A stretch of DNA of 64,000 bases from Neomoorella carbonis (GTDB taxonomy: Bacteria; Bacillota; DSM-521; Neomoorellales; Neomoorellaceae): NCBI RefSeq assembly GCF_045278715.1, contig NZ_CP136420.1, forward strand, positions 1,550,001 to 1,614,000. The letters run 5' to 3'. A program made the position numbers and the translations under genes. The notes below the pieces were generated by a model. That model saw only the letters and a list, made by a program, of their open reading frames with translations. It searched no databases and had not been told where the DNA came from. Of this stretch, positions 32,868-40,791 are shown in pieces (the stretch's first letter is position 1; every line of letters begins with the position of its first letter).

Positions 32868-34037
32868 CTATCGCCGCCCGTACTTCCGGAAAGTCCACGC
32901 CACGGCTCCAATAACAATGAGGACCAGGATTACCCCTAACAGACCCCAAAGGGTCGAGGTCCGCACACTGACCCGCAAATCGGCGCTGCCGCTAGTTTCC
33001 TGGGCACTGGCCGTAAGGCTTACCACGTAGTCACCGGCAATGGCCTTGGGCGAGGGTTTGATAAAGGCCGTAACCTGCTGGCTGGCGCCGGCCGGCAGCA
33101 GGTCAATCTTCTCTGGTTTGAAGGTGACCGCCCAACCGCTGGCTGCATTGGCGGCAAGGGTAATGTTGGCCAGGTCGGCGCTGCCGGTATTCTTCACCAC
33201 CAGGGTTACCGGGCTCTCTCTTCCGGCAATGGCGTCAGCGTTCAAGCGGCCCGAGGGGGTAGTCAGTTCCAGGCTGTAGGTGCCGGTAATATTGACCTTC
33301 AGAACAACGCCCGCTTTACTGCTCCCCGAGATGGCCTGGATAGGAATATTATAGGTGCCGGCCTTGACGTCCTGGGGGGGCTTCACGGTCACATCCAAAT
33401 CCTGGCTCTTACCGGGCTTTAGACTTAAACTGGCAATCTGCTTGCTGTCATAAGCCGGGCTGAAGGTTACCTGCCAGCCAGGTGGCGCCTGGGCTCCCAG
33501 GCTGTAAGAGCGCTCCTGGGCACCGTTGTTGGTCAGTTCTACGCGGAACTGGAAGGTGGTACTGCTGGTACCGCTTAAAACCGGGTAGTCGGTGGTCATC
33601 TTATCGCTGCCCGAGGCCACCTCTTTGATGATCACCTGCAGGTCGAGGCGGGAAGAGGCGCTGGGCCCACTAGCCTGGACCACAAAGCTATAATTTCCGG
33701 GTTGAACATCAGCCGGCACTTCTACCTGGAAATCAACGCTGGCCGGCTTATCAGTACTGGCAAAAGCCTGGCTGACAACCATGCCGCCGCCTTTAAACAG
33801 GGCCTGCCACCCTTTGGGGGCGGAAACAACTTTCAGGTCAACCTTCTGGGGCACGCCACTATTGCGTAACTCCAGGGGAAAGGTGATCGTTTCCCCGGGC
33901 TGGGCCTCAATGCCCGGGAAGGCCGTAGATAGGAGCAGCCCGTTTTCCGCCCTGGCCGGCCCTACAAGGGGACTGAGTGTCAGGGCCAGGAAAACTAAAA
34001 GGGTCATCAGGGCTAAATATGAGCGCTGGCGAAGCAA
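32868..34037 (-). CDS. Membrane-anchored NEW3-domain protein
   Basis: The product has about 389 residues: a signal peptide (about 5-30), three repeated beta-sandwich domains of the NEW3 type (each with a W-x-V-F or W-x-A-L-F segment such as GWQVTFSP and GWAVTFKPEK), and a C-terminal helix (about 360-382) with a basic tail. It would lie outside the membrane next to the ABC transporter. The GGGGGAATT site indicates a TTG start at 34037 rather than the ATG 27 bases upstream. Confidence 0.82.
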   Translation of the reverse strand: MLRQRSYLALMTLLVFLALTLSPLVGPARAENGLLLSTAFPGIEAQPGETITFPLELRNSGVPQKVDLKVVSAPKGWQALFKGGGMVVSQAFASTDKPASVDFQVEVPADVQPGNYSFVVQASGPSASSRLDLQVIIKEVASGSDKMTTDYPVLSGTSSTTFQFRVELTNNGAQERSYSLGAQAPPGWQVTFSPAYDSKQIASLSLKPGKSQDLDVTVKPPQDVKAGTYNIPIQAISGSSKAGVVLKVNITGTYSLELTTPSGRLNADAIAGRESPVTLVVKNTGSADLANITLAANAASGWAVTFKPEKIDLLPAGASQQVTAFIKPSPKAIAGDYVVSLTASAQETSGSADLRVSVRTSTLWGLLGVILVLIVIGAVAWTFRKYGRR

Positions 34038-34113
34038 AACAATTCCCCCTATCGTCGATATCAATAAATCCTAATATTATAGACGTCGGGTAGGGCCGCG
34101 AGGTTACAACCTG

Positions 34114-34143
34114 GCCAAAAAATTAGGGCGTTTTTTAGCGCCC
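34114..34143 (-). terminator. Terminator overlapping the end of the anti-sigma gene
   Basis: On the minus strand AGGGCG-CTAAAAAA-CGCCCT is followed by AATTTTTTGG and begins inside the last codons of the gene. It could partly separate the sigma/anti-sigma genes from the NEW3-ABC genes. Confidence 0.65.
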
Positions 34144-34746
34144 TGTCCCCGTAATCTTTTCCTCCTCCCGGTAGGGTATGACCTTGTCGCCGTCGAACTC
34201 CAAAATCAGGTAGCGGTATTCCGGCCCCCATTGCGCTTGGTAGGTAATCAGAATCAAAGCGTTACTGCTGGTATCCGAACGTATCACCTGCACGGGTAAG
34301 ACCAGGTAGGCATCCAGGGGCTGCGTGTAGATAAGCTGCCAGCCCGCAGGTCGCCGCTTGCTGATGGAAACCAGGAACTGGTTAAAAGCCTCTACCTGGC
34401 CGATGCTTACCAGGGTATCGGGCTCCGGGCCGTTCAAGCTAACCATGTAGTGGTATTGAAGTGGTGTAACTCTAAATCCTGCCGGTGTCTCAGGGGGAGG
34501 AGTCGGCCATTGCCGCCAGGCAAGGAATAAAAAGAGCAGCACCAGGGCCACTGCCCCGGCCAGGGGCCACTTCACCCGCCGCTGCCGGGTAGAAACAGCA
34601 GGTCCCCCTGCCACCGGTAAGGAAGCCACCCTATTTTGTACCCGTCGCCGCATGGCGGCTGTAAAATGCCACCCGGCCAGGGGCGGCGGGACTTTCCCCG
34701 GCAGTCCGGCCAGCAGTTTATCCAGGCGGTCCCGGTGTTCAGGCAT
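34135..34746 (-). CDS. Putative anti-sigma factor, single-pass membrane protein
   Basis: This 203-residue protein has a short cytoplasmic N-terminus (about 1-58), one membrane helix (about 60-77), and an extracytoplasmic domain of unknown fold. It overlaps the ECF sigma gene by 8 bases, the usual arrangement for a cognate anti-sigma factor. I see no zinc-binding HxxxCxxC motif. The function is inferred from topology and coupling only. GGTGAGGG supports ATG 34746. Confidence 0.65.
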   Translation of the reverse strand: MPEHRDRLDKLLAGLPGKVPPPLAGWHFTAAMRRRVQNRVASLPVAGGPAVSTRQRRVKWPLAGAVALVLLFLFLAWRQWPTPPPETPAGFRVTPLQYHYMVSLNGPEPDTLVSIGQVEAFNQFLVSISKRRPAGWQLIYTQPLDAYLVLPVQVIRSDTSSNALILITYQAQWGPEYRYLILEFDGDKVIPYREEEKITGTGR

Positions 34747-35302
34747 TACCCTCACCTACCTTAAAAACTTGCTGCAGGTGCTGGCGGGCCCGGTAAAGAC
34801 GGAGCTTTACAGCCGGCAGGGAAATACCCAGGATTTTAGCAATATCCTTAAGGCTTAACTGCTCGTAATAATGGAGCCAGATTACCTCCCGGTAGATAAC
34901 CGGCAAATTTAAAATGGCGTGCCATAATTCCTGCTGTTGCAGGTTTTCCATAACCCGGTCCTCAACACCGGCAAAGGTATGATCCGCAGGCTTAACGGGT
35001 TCCACGTCGCGGCGGCGGGTCTGGGCCCGCAGCTGGTCGCGGCAGAGGTTGACGGTTATATGGTAAATCCAGGTATAAATGGAACTACGGCCCTGGAATT
35101 TATCCAGGTTGGTGTATATACGGATAAAAACCTCCTGGGCTACATCTTCCGCCCAGTGGAGGTCATGGAGATAGGAATAGGCCAGGTAAAGGACTTTATC
35201 GCCGAAGCGCCGCATCAAGTATTCCAGTTGCTGCTGGCGGTTCTCCAATTCCATGGGGGCCGCTTGCGGCTGGATAAAGGGCTCATACATACCCATCTCC
35301 AT
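34739..35302 (-). CDS. ECF-type RNA polymerase sigma factor
   Basis: The 187-residue protein has sigma region 2 (WAEDVAQEVFIRIYTNLDKF, then SIYTWIYHITVN) and region 4 with a helix-turn-helix (LSLKDIAKILGISLPAVKLR), without regions 1 and 3. It is the first gene of a run that continues with its likely anti-sigma, a NEW3 protein and an ABC exporter, suggesting a cell-envelope stress response. Self-activation from an upstream promoter is likely but not identified. Confidence 0.9.
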   Translation of the reverse strand: MEMGMYEPFIQPQAAPMELENRQQQLEYLMRRFGDKVLYLAYSYLHDLHWAEDVAQEVFIRIYTNLDKFQGRSSIYTWIYHITVNLCRDQLRAQTRRRDVEPVKPADHTFAGVEDRVMENLQQQELWHAILNLPVIYREVIWLHYYEQLSLKDIAKILGISLPAVKLRLYRARQHLQQVFKVGEGNA

Positions 35303-35370
35303 TCCCCCTCCCCTGAGGTGGGTTATTAATATATTTTAGCGTTTTGTCCTGAGGTTTAAAAGACCACTTA

Positions 35371-35398
35371 TAAAAGGCGGCCGATGTAATCGGCCGCC
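35371..35398 (-). terminator. Terminator after the OsmC gene
   Basis: GGCGGCCGAT and ATCGGCCGCC pair around a 3-base loop, followed by TTTTA on the minus strand. Confidence 0.75.
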
Positions 35399-35408
35399 GG
35401 TTGAAGTA

Positions 35409-35852
35409 TTATGGTGCCGTGGTTACTGGACTGCGGTTACCGTTGATTTCGTAACAGTAACTGATAGGCATTGCTTTTTTCAAAGTATTGACCATGCCAC
35501 AGTATTTGCTTAAAGATAACTCGATGGCGTGCTTGACCTGATCTTCAGGGAGGTCGGGCCCGGTCAGGCGGTATATCAGGGTAGCAGCGGTAAAGATTTT
35601 AGGATGCTCTGAAGACCGTTCAGCCTCGACGTCGATGGCAAAGGAAGCCAGGGACAGGCGTTTTTTCTTGAGGATGCTCAGGACATCCATGGCCGTGCAC
35701 CCGGCCATACCCATGAGCAGGACCTCTGAAGGCCTGGCTCCCAAGTTCTGGCCGCCGTGCTCGGGGGCGGCATCCATGGTTACCGGCTGGCCGGAATCCC
35801 CCAGCCCCTTTAAACGCATATGTTCCCCTTCCCAGGTTACGGTTACTTTCAT
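35409..35852 (-). CDS. OsmC-family peroxide-detoxifying protein
   Basis: This 147-residue protein is an OsmC/Ohr-type thiol peroxidase homologue. Two conserved cysteines are present, in MAGCTAMDVLSIL and SKYCGMVNTL, and the Arg/Glu framework (PSEVLLMGM) is present. It would use the Cys pair to reduce organic hydroperoxides in the cytoplasm; the YhfA-like branch is also possible, for which the substrate is unknown. AGGAGGG precedes the ATG. Confidence 0.88.
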   Translation of the reverse strand: MKVTVTWEGEHMRLKGLGDSGQPVTMDAAPEHGGQNLGARPSEVLLMGMAGCTAMDVLSILKKKRLSLASFAIDVEAERSSEHPKIFTAATLIYRLTGPDLPEDQVKHAIELSLSKYCGMVNTLKKAMPISYCYEINGNRSPVTTAP

Positions 35853-35923
35853 CCTTTTCCCTCCTGGTGCTATTTGTGTTATTATACATCAGGTGCCGGC
35901 TAGAAGCAATTTAGGGAAACTTG

Positions 35924-36769
35924 TCACACCTGACTGCCGTCATCTCCCGCATCATAGGCCAGCTCATAAGCCCTACGGGAGATTTCCCGGTAATAGCTAT
36001 TTAACAGCTGGTAAAAATCCTGGGCATGGCGCCCGAAAGGAGGAGGACCCAGGCGCTTTAAAACACCCCGGGGCACGGCAGGTGGGTGCATGCTAACCTG
36101 GAAGGCAGCCAGCGCTTCCCCGACCTGCCAGAAATCAACCGGGTCGGCAGGCAACTCCGGTGGGGAGCTACTTTCTTCTGCAACCGGCTCCATCTTTTCT
36201 TCTTCTTTAACCGGCAGGGAGGGGCCGCCGCCGGCAAGGGCTGCGCGCTTCTCCCTTAGAGCCCTGATTATTGCTTCTTTTTCCCGCCCGCGCAGGAGGA
36301 AAAGTAAGAAGGGGTCGCTATCAAACTTTTCCCCCAGCAGGTAATAGACGGCGGCAATATGCTTGCAGGGGTTGGCCCAGTCAGGACAGGAGCAGCTGGT
36401 GACGATTTCTCTTGCAGCGCAGGGGAAGAGGGAAAGGCTTACCCCGGTAAAGGCCGTCTCAATATCCTCCGGCATCTCGCCGGCCAGCAAGCGGGCGGCA
36501 AAAGCTGCTTTGCTGGCCAGGACTTCGATCACCCGGTTCCACTCCGCATCGGAAAGGGGAGTAATTTTTATCATGACATTGTAGGGCCTGGGCCTGGACC
36601 CCTGGACTTTAGCGTTGACCATCCCCGGGGCGAGTTCGATACTTAAGACGTTACCCCGCCGGGCATATGTCCGGCCCCGCTGCAGGCGGCTGGCCCACCC
36701 AAAGGACTCCAGGACATCCAGCCAGCGCCTGGCCCACCAGTTACTGCCGAAATTTCGCCGGGCAGCCAT
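35924..36769 (-). CDS. SWIM zinc-finger protein
   Basis: The 281-residue protein has the SWIM motif C-x-C-xn-C-x-H (SCSCPDWANPCKHIAAVYY) at about residues 125-143. An N-terminal region beginning NWWARRWLDVLESF is typical of bacterial SWIM proteins that neighbour SNF2 helicases. SWIM motifs bind nucleic acid or protein. It directly follows the SNF2 gene on the same strand (38-base gap), a recurrent pairing suggesting a joint DNA- or RNA-polymerase-directed role. Confidence 0.88.
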   Translation of the reverse strand: MAARRNFGSNWWARRWLDVLESFGWASRLQRGRTYARRGNVLSIELAPGMVNAKVQGSRPRPYNVMIKITPLSDAEWNRVIEVLASKAAFAARLLAGEMPEDIETAFTGVSLSLFPCAAREIVTSCSCPDWANPCKHIAAVYYLLGEKFDSDPFLLFLLRGREKEAIIRALREKRAALAGGGPSLPVKEEEKMEPVAEESSSPPELPADPVDFWQVGEALAAFQVSMHPPAVPRGVLKRLGPPPFGRHAQDFYQLLNSYYREISRRAYELAYDAGDDGSQV

Positions 36770-36807
36770 TTTTTAACCTCCAAAAGTCTTCACTGGTTAT
36801 TTTTCGG

Positions 36808-39800
36808 TTATAGTTCTATTCCCTCGCTCCGTAAAGCCAGCAGTTCCCGCAACTCTCCAACTGACAATTCCGTAAGCCAGCCTTCGCCGGTACCGATAAT
36901 TTGCTGCGCCAGGGAACGTTTTTCCTCAATCAGGGCGTCGATTCTTTCTTCCAGCGTCCCGGCACAGATAAATTTATAGACCTGGACATTTTTCTTCTGG
37001 CCGATGCGGAAGGCGCGATCGGTGGCCTGGTCTTCTACGGCCGGGTTCCACCAGCGGTCAAAGTGAAACACATGGTTGGCCCGGGTGAGGTTTAGTCCCA
37101 CCCCACCGGCCTTGAGGGAAAGGATGAAAAAAGGGGGCCCATCGTTTTCCTCCTGGAAACGGTGGATTAACTCCTCTCGCTTGGACCTTGCCAGCCCGCC
37201 GTGCAGGAAAAGGATTTCCCGGCCAAAAGCCGCCTCTAAATATTCCTGCAGCATTTGCCCCATCACGGCAAACTGGGTAAAGATGAGGGCTCGTTCCCCG
37301 GCCGCCAGGACCTCTTCCAGCATCTCCCGGAGCCGGGTAAGTTTTCCAGAGCGGCCGTCCAGGCGGCTACCGTCACCCAGGAACTGGGCCGGGTGATTGC
37401 AGATTTGTTTTAATTTGGCCAGGGCAGCCAGGACCAGCCCTTTACGCTCGATGCCGGTGGCGGCTTCTATCTTTTGGAGCATGTCCTGGACAACAGCTTC
37501 ATAGAGGGTAGCCTGTTCCCGGGTCAAATGGCAAAAGACTTTGATCTCCTGCTTTTCCGGCAGGTCCCGGATGATTGCCGGGTCAGTCTTGACCCGGCGC
37601 AGGATAAAAGGTTGGACCAGGTGCTGCAGCCGCTCCGCTCGCTCCCGGTCCCGGTAACGTTCTATGGGGATCATAAAACGGTTGCGAAAATCGGCCAGGC
37701 TGCCCAGGTAGCCGGGGTTTAAAAATTCCATTATGGACCAAAGTTCGCTTAAATTGTTTTCTACCGGTGTACCGGTAAGGGCGATTCTGAATCCAGCCTT
37801 TAAGCTACGGATGCTTCGGGTCTGCTTGGCTTCCGCATTTTTAATATTCTGGGCCTCATCGAGCACCACCCCATCCCAGTCTACGGCTGCCAGGTCTTTT
37901 TCATCCCGGTGAACCAGGGTATACGTGCTGATTACCAGGTCCCGCCGGGCTGCTTCCCGGATAAATTCGTCGCCTGAGAGGCGCTCACTGCCGTGGTGGA
38001 GAAGGACTCGCAGTGAGGGGGCAAAACGCGCTACTTCCCGCTGCCAGTTGCCGGCCACCGAAGTGGGACAGATAAGTAGAACCGGGCCGCTGGCCATTCC
38101 CTGTTCCTTACGATGGAGCAGTAAAGCCAGGAGCTGGATGGTCTTACCCAGGCCCATATCGTCGGCCAGACAGGCCCCTAGCCCCAGTTCCGTAATAAAC
38201 TTAAGCCAGGAAAAACCCCGCACCTGGTAAGGGCGGAGGCTCCCCCGGAATCCGGAGGGCTGGGGCAGGAGGGTAATTTTTTGGTTGTCGTGCACCTTTT
38301 CTAGAAGGGAAGTAAGATGACCCTCTGCTTCAATACCCAATAGCGGGAGACTGGTGGGGACTATTGCGCCTTCAGACTGCCTTTCACCTGGATTTGCATC
38401 TACCCCGCCCAGCAGGCTGAGACGTAGAGCTTCACCCAGGCTCATGGTCCCCTGGCCAGCTTGCTTTTTCCAGAATCTATCCAGGGCCGCCAGTTCCTCC
38501 GGCCGGAGTTCCACCCACTGGCCCCGTACCTGGACCAGGGGCACCTTTAAAGCAGCCAGCCTGGCAAATTCCTTCCTGTCAATGACGGCATCCCCCAGGG
38601 CTACTTCCCATTCATAATTGACCAGGGCGGCGAGGCCCAGACCACCGGGTGCAGCCGGTCTTGTCGTCCGGGAAGCGTTTTTGCCCTGTTCACTGGCCTT
38701 GAGCTTTAAACGCAGCCCCAGGCGGGATTTATGCTTCCCCCACCAGGGAGGTACCAGTACGCCAAAGCCGCTTTCGGCCAGGAGGCCGGCCGCTTCCCGC
38801 AAGAAAGCATAGGCTTCTTCCGTAGTAAGGAGACAGCCTTCCGGTGAAGGGTCTTTCAGGCTCCTTTCCAGAGGCGGAAATATTCTTGCCGCCCGGCCCA
38901 GGTCGGCCAGAAGCCTTTCCTGGGGATTGGCGAAGCGCCGGTTCAGGAATTCCAGGACGCTACCCCTTTCACGCCAGGCTTCTGCGACCGGTACCAGGAG
39001 GCTGGGATCATCGCTGGCCTGGAGTAAAAATTGCAATTGCCACAAAGGCCGGCCCTCTTCTCCCGTCCTTTCCGGTGGTTCCAGGCGGAAACAGGTGCGA
39101 AAGGCTACGGTCCCCGGCTGGCTGAACAGGGTCTTCGTCCAGCCATCGATTTGCTCCTTCAGGTCTTTCATTTCCAATAACGGCCCGCTAAAGGTGGCTT
39201 TTTCGGCCGCCAGGGCCACAGCCCACCTGGCCGGGGTACTATCGTCGCCGAGCCCTTTGGTCCTCCCCTCGAGGGGAGAAATCATTAGCCAGTACCTGGC
39301 CATGGCATCGACGGCACTATGCAGAAAATCTTCCACCAGGATGCGAGGATGCGGGAACGGGATATTCGCCTGGGCCCGGCAGGCAGGTGGCATACCGGCC
39401 GCTAATAATTCCACCCGGCGGGCATCTTCAGGTTGGTCTAAGAGGGCTCGCCAGGAAGCCCTTAATTCCTGCCGCAGCAGAGTTTTAGCCCCCGTCCTCT
39501 TCCCCGCCGATGCTTTTACCTCCTCCAGCACCACCGGGACAAAGCGTTCCCGGACCAGTAATTCCAGGGCCAGCTTGGCTGCCAGGCTCCAGAACAGGAA
39601 ATCGGGGGCCAAAATATTACCTTTCATTTGCACCGGATGTCCTTCCCCCAGCCGGGGCAGGACATTGATAACCCATACCGGTGATACTGCCAGGCCTTTG
39701 ACCTCCCAGGGGGTTAAGACCGGAAAGTTTTGCCGTAAAGATTGGCCCTTACGGGCAATCTCGCCGCTCCCGGGCAGATACTTTAGTTGCGGCGAAGGCA

Positions 39801-40083
39801 GCGGGCCAAAATCAGTTGATGGGAGTAACAACTGGATTTTGTCCAGGCCCGGCGGAATAAGGGGGATGCTTTTATAAAGGCCCGCGCTTAAATTTAGCAG
39901 GACGGTGATAAGTTCCTGGTCGGAAGCCTGAAAAGGATGAAGGGGCACTTTATTTTTAGCTGGCCTGGGCAAATATAGCTCCTTCTGCTGCCGGGCGGCG
40001 GCCAGGGATTCCCCCCAGACAAAAAAGCGGCCATTTACTTCTTTATTGCTATCTTTAACCCAGGTCCCATGGACGACAATCAT
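36808..40083 (-). CDS. SNF2-family helicase/translocase
   Basis: The 1,091-residue protein has an N-terminal SNF2-associated region (about 1-600, DUF3670-like middle part). The SNF2 ATPase follows: motif I DDMGLGKTIQ, motif II VVLDEAQNIKN, motif III LTGTPVENN. Then comes the helicase C-terminal lobe (SLKAGGVGLNLTRANHV, DRAFRIGQKKNV). It should track on double-stranded DNA using ATP. RapA-type recycling of RNA polymerase or DNA repair are possible roles. It pairs with the SWIM protein gene and is divergent from the ChrB/P-ATPase operon. Confidence 0.93.
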   Translation of the reverse strand: MIVVHGTWVKDSNKEVNGRFFVWGESLAAARQQKELYLPRPAKNKVPLHPFQASDQELITVLLNLSAGLYKSIPLIPPGLDKIQLLLPSTDFGPLPSPQLKYLPGSGEIARKGQSLRQNFPVLTPWEVKGLAVSPVWVINVLPRLGEGHPVQMKGNILAPDFLFWSLAAKLALELLVRERFVPVVLEEVKASAGKRTGAKTLLRQELRASWRALLDQPEDARRVELLAAGMPPACRAQANIPFPHPRILVEDFLHSAVDAMARYWLMISPLEGRTKGLGDDSTPARWAVALAAEKATFSGPLLEMKDLKEQIDGWTKTLFSQPGTVAFRTCFRLEPPERTGEEGRPLWQLQFLLQASDDPSLLVPVAEAWRERGSVLEFLNRRFANPQERLLADLGRAARIFPPLERSLKDPSPEGCLLTTEEAYAFLREAAGLLAESGFGVLVPPWWGKHKSRLGLRLKLKASEQGKNASRTTRPAAPGGLGLAALVNYEWEVALGDAVIDRKEFARLAALKVPLVQVRGQWVELRPEELAALDRFWKKQAGQGTMSLGEALRLSLLGGVDANPGERQSEGAIVPTSLPLLGIEAEGHLTSLLEKVHDNQKITLLPQPSGFRGSLRPYQVRGFSWLKFITELGLGACLADDMGLGKTIQLLALLLHRKEQGMASGPVLLICPTSVAGNWQREVARFAPSLRVLLHHGSERLSGDEFIREAARRDLVISTYTLVHRDEKDLAAVDWDGVVLDEAQNIKNAEAKQTRSIRSLKAGFRIALTGTPVENNLSELWSIMEFLNPGYLGSLADFRNRFMIPIERYRDRERAERLQHLVQPFILRRVKTDPAIIRDLPEKQEIKVFCHLTREQATLYEAVVQDMLQKIEAATGIERKGLVLAALAKLKQICNHPAQFLGDGSRLDGRSGKLTRLREMLEEVLAAGERALIFTQFAVMGQMLQEYLEAAFGREILFLHGGLARSKREELIHRFQEENDGPPFFILSLKAGGVGLNLTRANHVFHFDRWWNPAVEDQATDRAFRIGQKKNVQVYKFICAGTLEERIDALIEEKRSLAQQIIGTGEGWLTELSVGELRELLALRSEGIEL

Positions 40084-40164
40084 TGCCAGTATGCTCCTGC
40101 TGAAATATATCCTGCAATTATTCGCCGCGAGGATTAATTTTTCCTGCCGTTCCCCCCTTTAACC

Positions 40165-40208
40165 TTGACTTTTAATGCAACATCTGTTACATTGTAACTA
40201 ATGTTACA
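40165..40208 (+). promoter_or_regulatory. Sigma-A promoter overlapped by a palindromic operator
   Basis: TTGACT and TACATT lie 17 bases apart. Across the -10 region and start site run three alternating half-sites: GTTAC-ATT-GTAAC (40186-40198) and the perfect TGTAAC-TAAT-GTTACA (40193-40208). A dimeric repressor bound here would block RNA polymerase directly. I cannot name the regulator. Confidence 0.7.
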
Positions 40209-40224
40209 TCTATGGGTGAGATTA

Positions 40225-40788
40225 ATGAACCAGGACATTACCCGCCCCGGCAACAAATGGCACCTGTTCATCTATAAAGTACCCGGTGAACCATCGAGCA
40301 AGCGCATTTACCTCTGGCGGGAACTCAACAGGCTGGGAGCCCTCTACCTGCAGCAAGCCGCCTGCCTGCTCCCGGCACGCCCCGGACTACTGGAAAAACT
40401 GGAACAACTAAAGACACGGGTAGAAGAATTCGCAGGCACTGCCTATCTCTTCCCCAATCTCAACCTTGATCCCGGGCAAGAAGCACAGGTAATAGAGCAA
40501 TTCAGGGAGATGCGCAATAAAGAATACCAGGAAATAATTAAAGAGATTAACAAATACCTGGCGGAACTGGAAAAGGAAGTACGTATCCAGAACTTTTCTC
40601 CGGCGGAAATAGAAGAGGAGGAAGCCGAACTGGAAAAAATCGAACGCTGGTACCAGCGGGCCCGGAAGCGCGACTGGTATAATGCCCCCCTGGCTGAACA
40701 GGTCGCCTCCCTTATAGACGAAGCCCGGGTAGCCCTGACGAGGTTTACCACTCTTACCTATGGAGCCTTAAAAGAAAGGGAGGATTAA
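40225..40788 (+). CDS. ChrB N-terminal-domain protein
   Basis: The product (about 187 residues) matches the ChrB N-terminal domain: KWHLFIYKVPGEPSSKRIYL, then RLGALYLQQAACLLP, and a FREMRNKEYQEI helix, followed by a charged coiled region. In full-length ChrB this domain belongs to a chromate-responsive regulator of the transporter ChrA. No chrA is present here; instead a P-type ATPase gene follows by three bases. ATG 40225 has a GGTGA site. It may sense a metal or oxyanion and control its own operon. Confidence 0.8.
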   Translation: MNQDITRPGNKWHLFIYKVPGEPSSKRIYLWRELNRLGALYLQQAACLLPARPGLLEKLEQLKTRVEEFAGTAYLFPNLNLDPGQEAQVIEQFREMRNKEYQEIIKEINKYLAELEKEVRIQNFSPAEIEEEEAELEKIERWYQRARKRDWYNAPLAEQVASLIDEARVALTRFTTLTYGALKERED

Positions 40789-40791
40789 TTG

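Noticed and set aside
38927..39877. 316-codon plus-strand frame inside the SNF2 gene
   Set aside because: Antisense to conserved SNF2 sequence, no ribosome site and low-complexity Arg/Ser content.
40225..40788. Chromate resistance operon call
   Set aside because: Only the ChrB N-terminal domain is present and there is no chrA; the partner is a P-type ATPase, so chromate is not supported.
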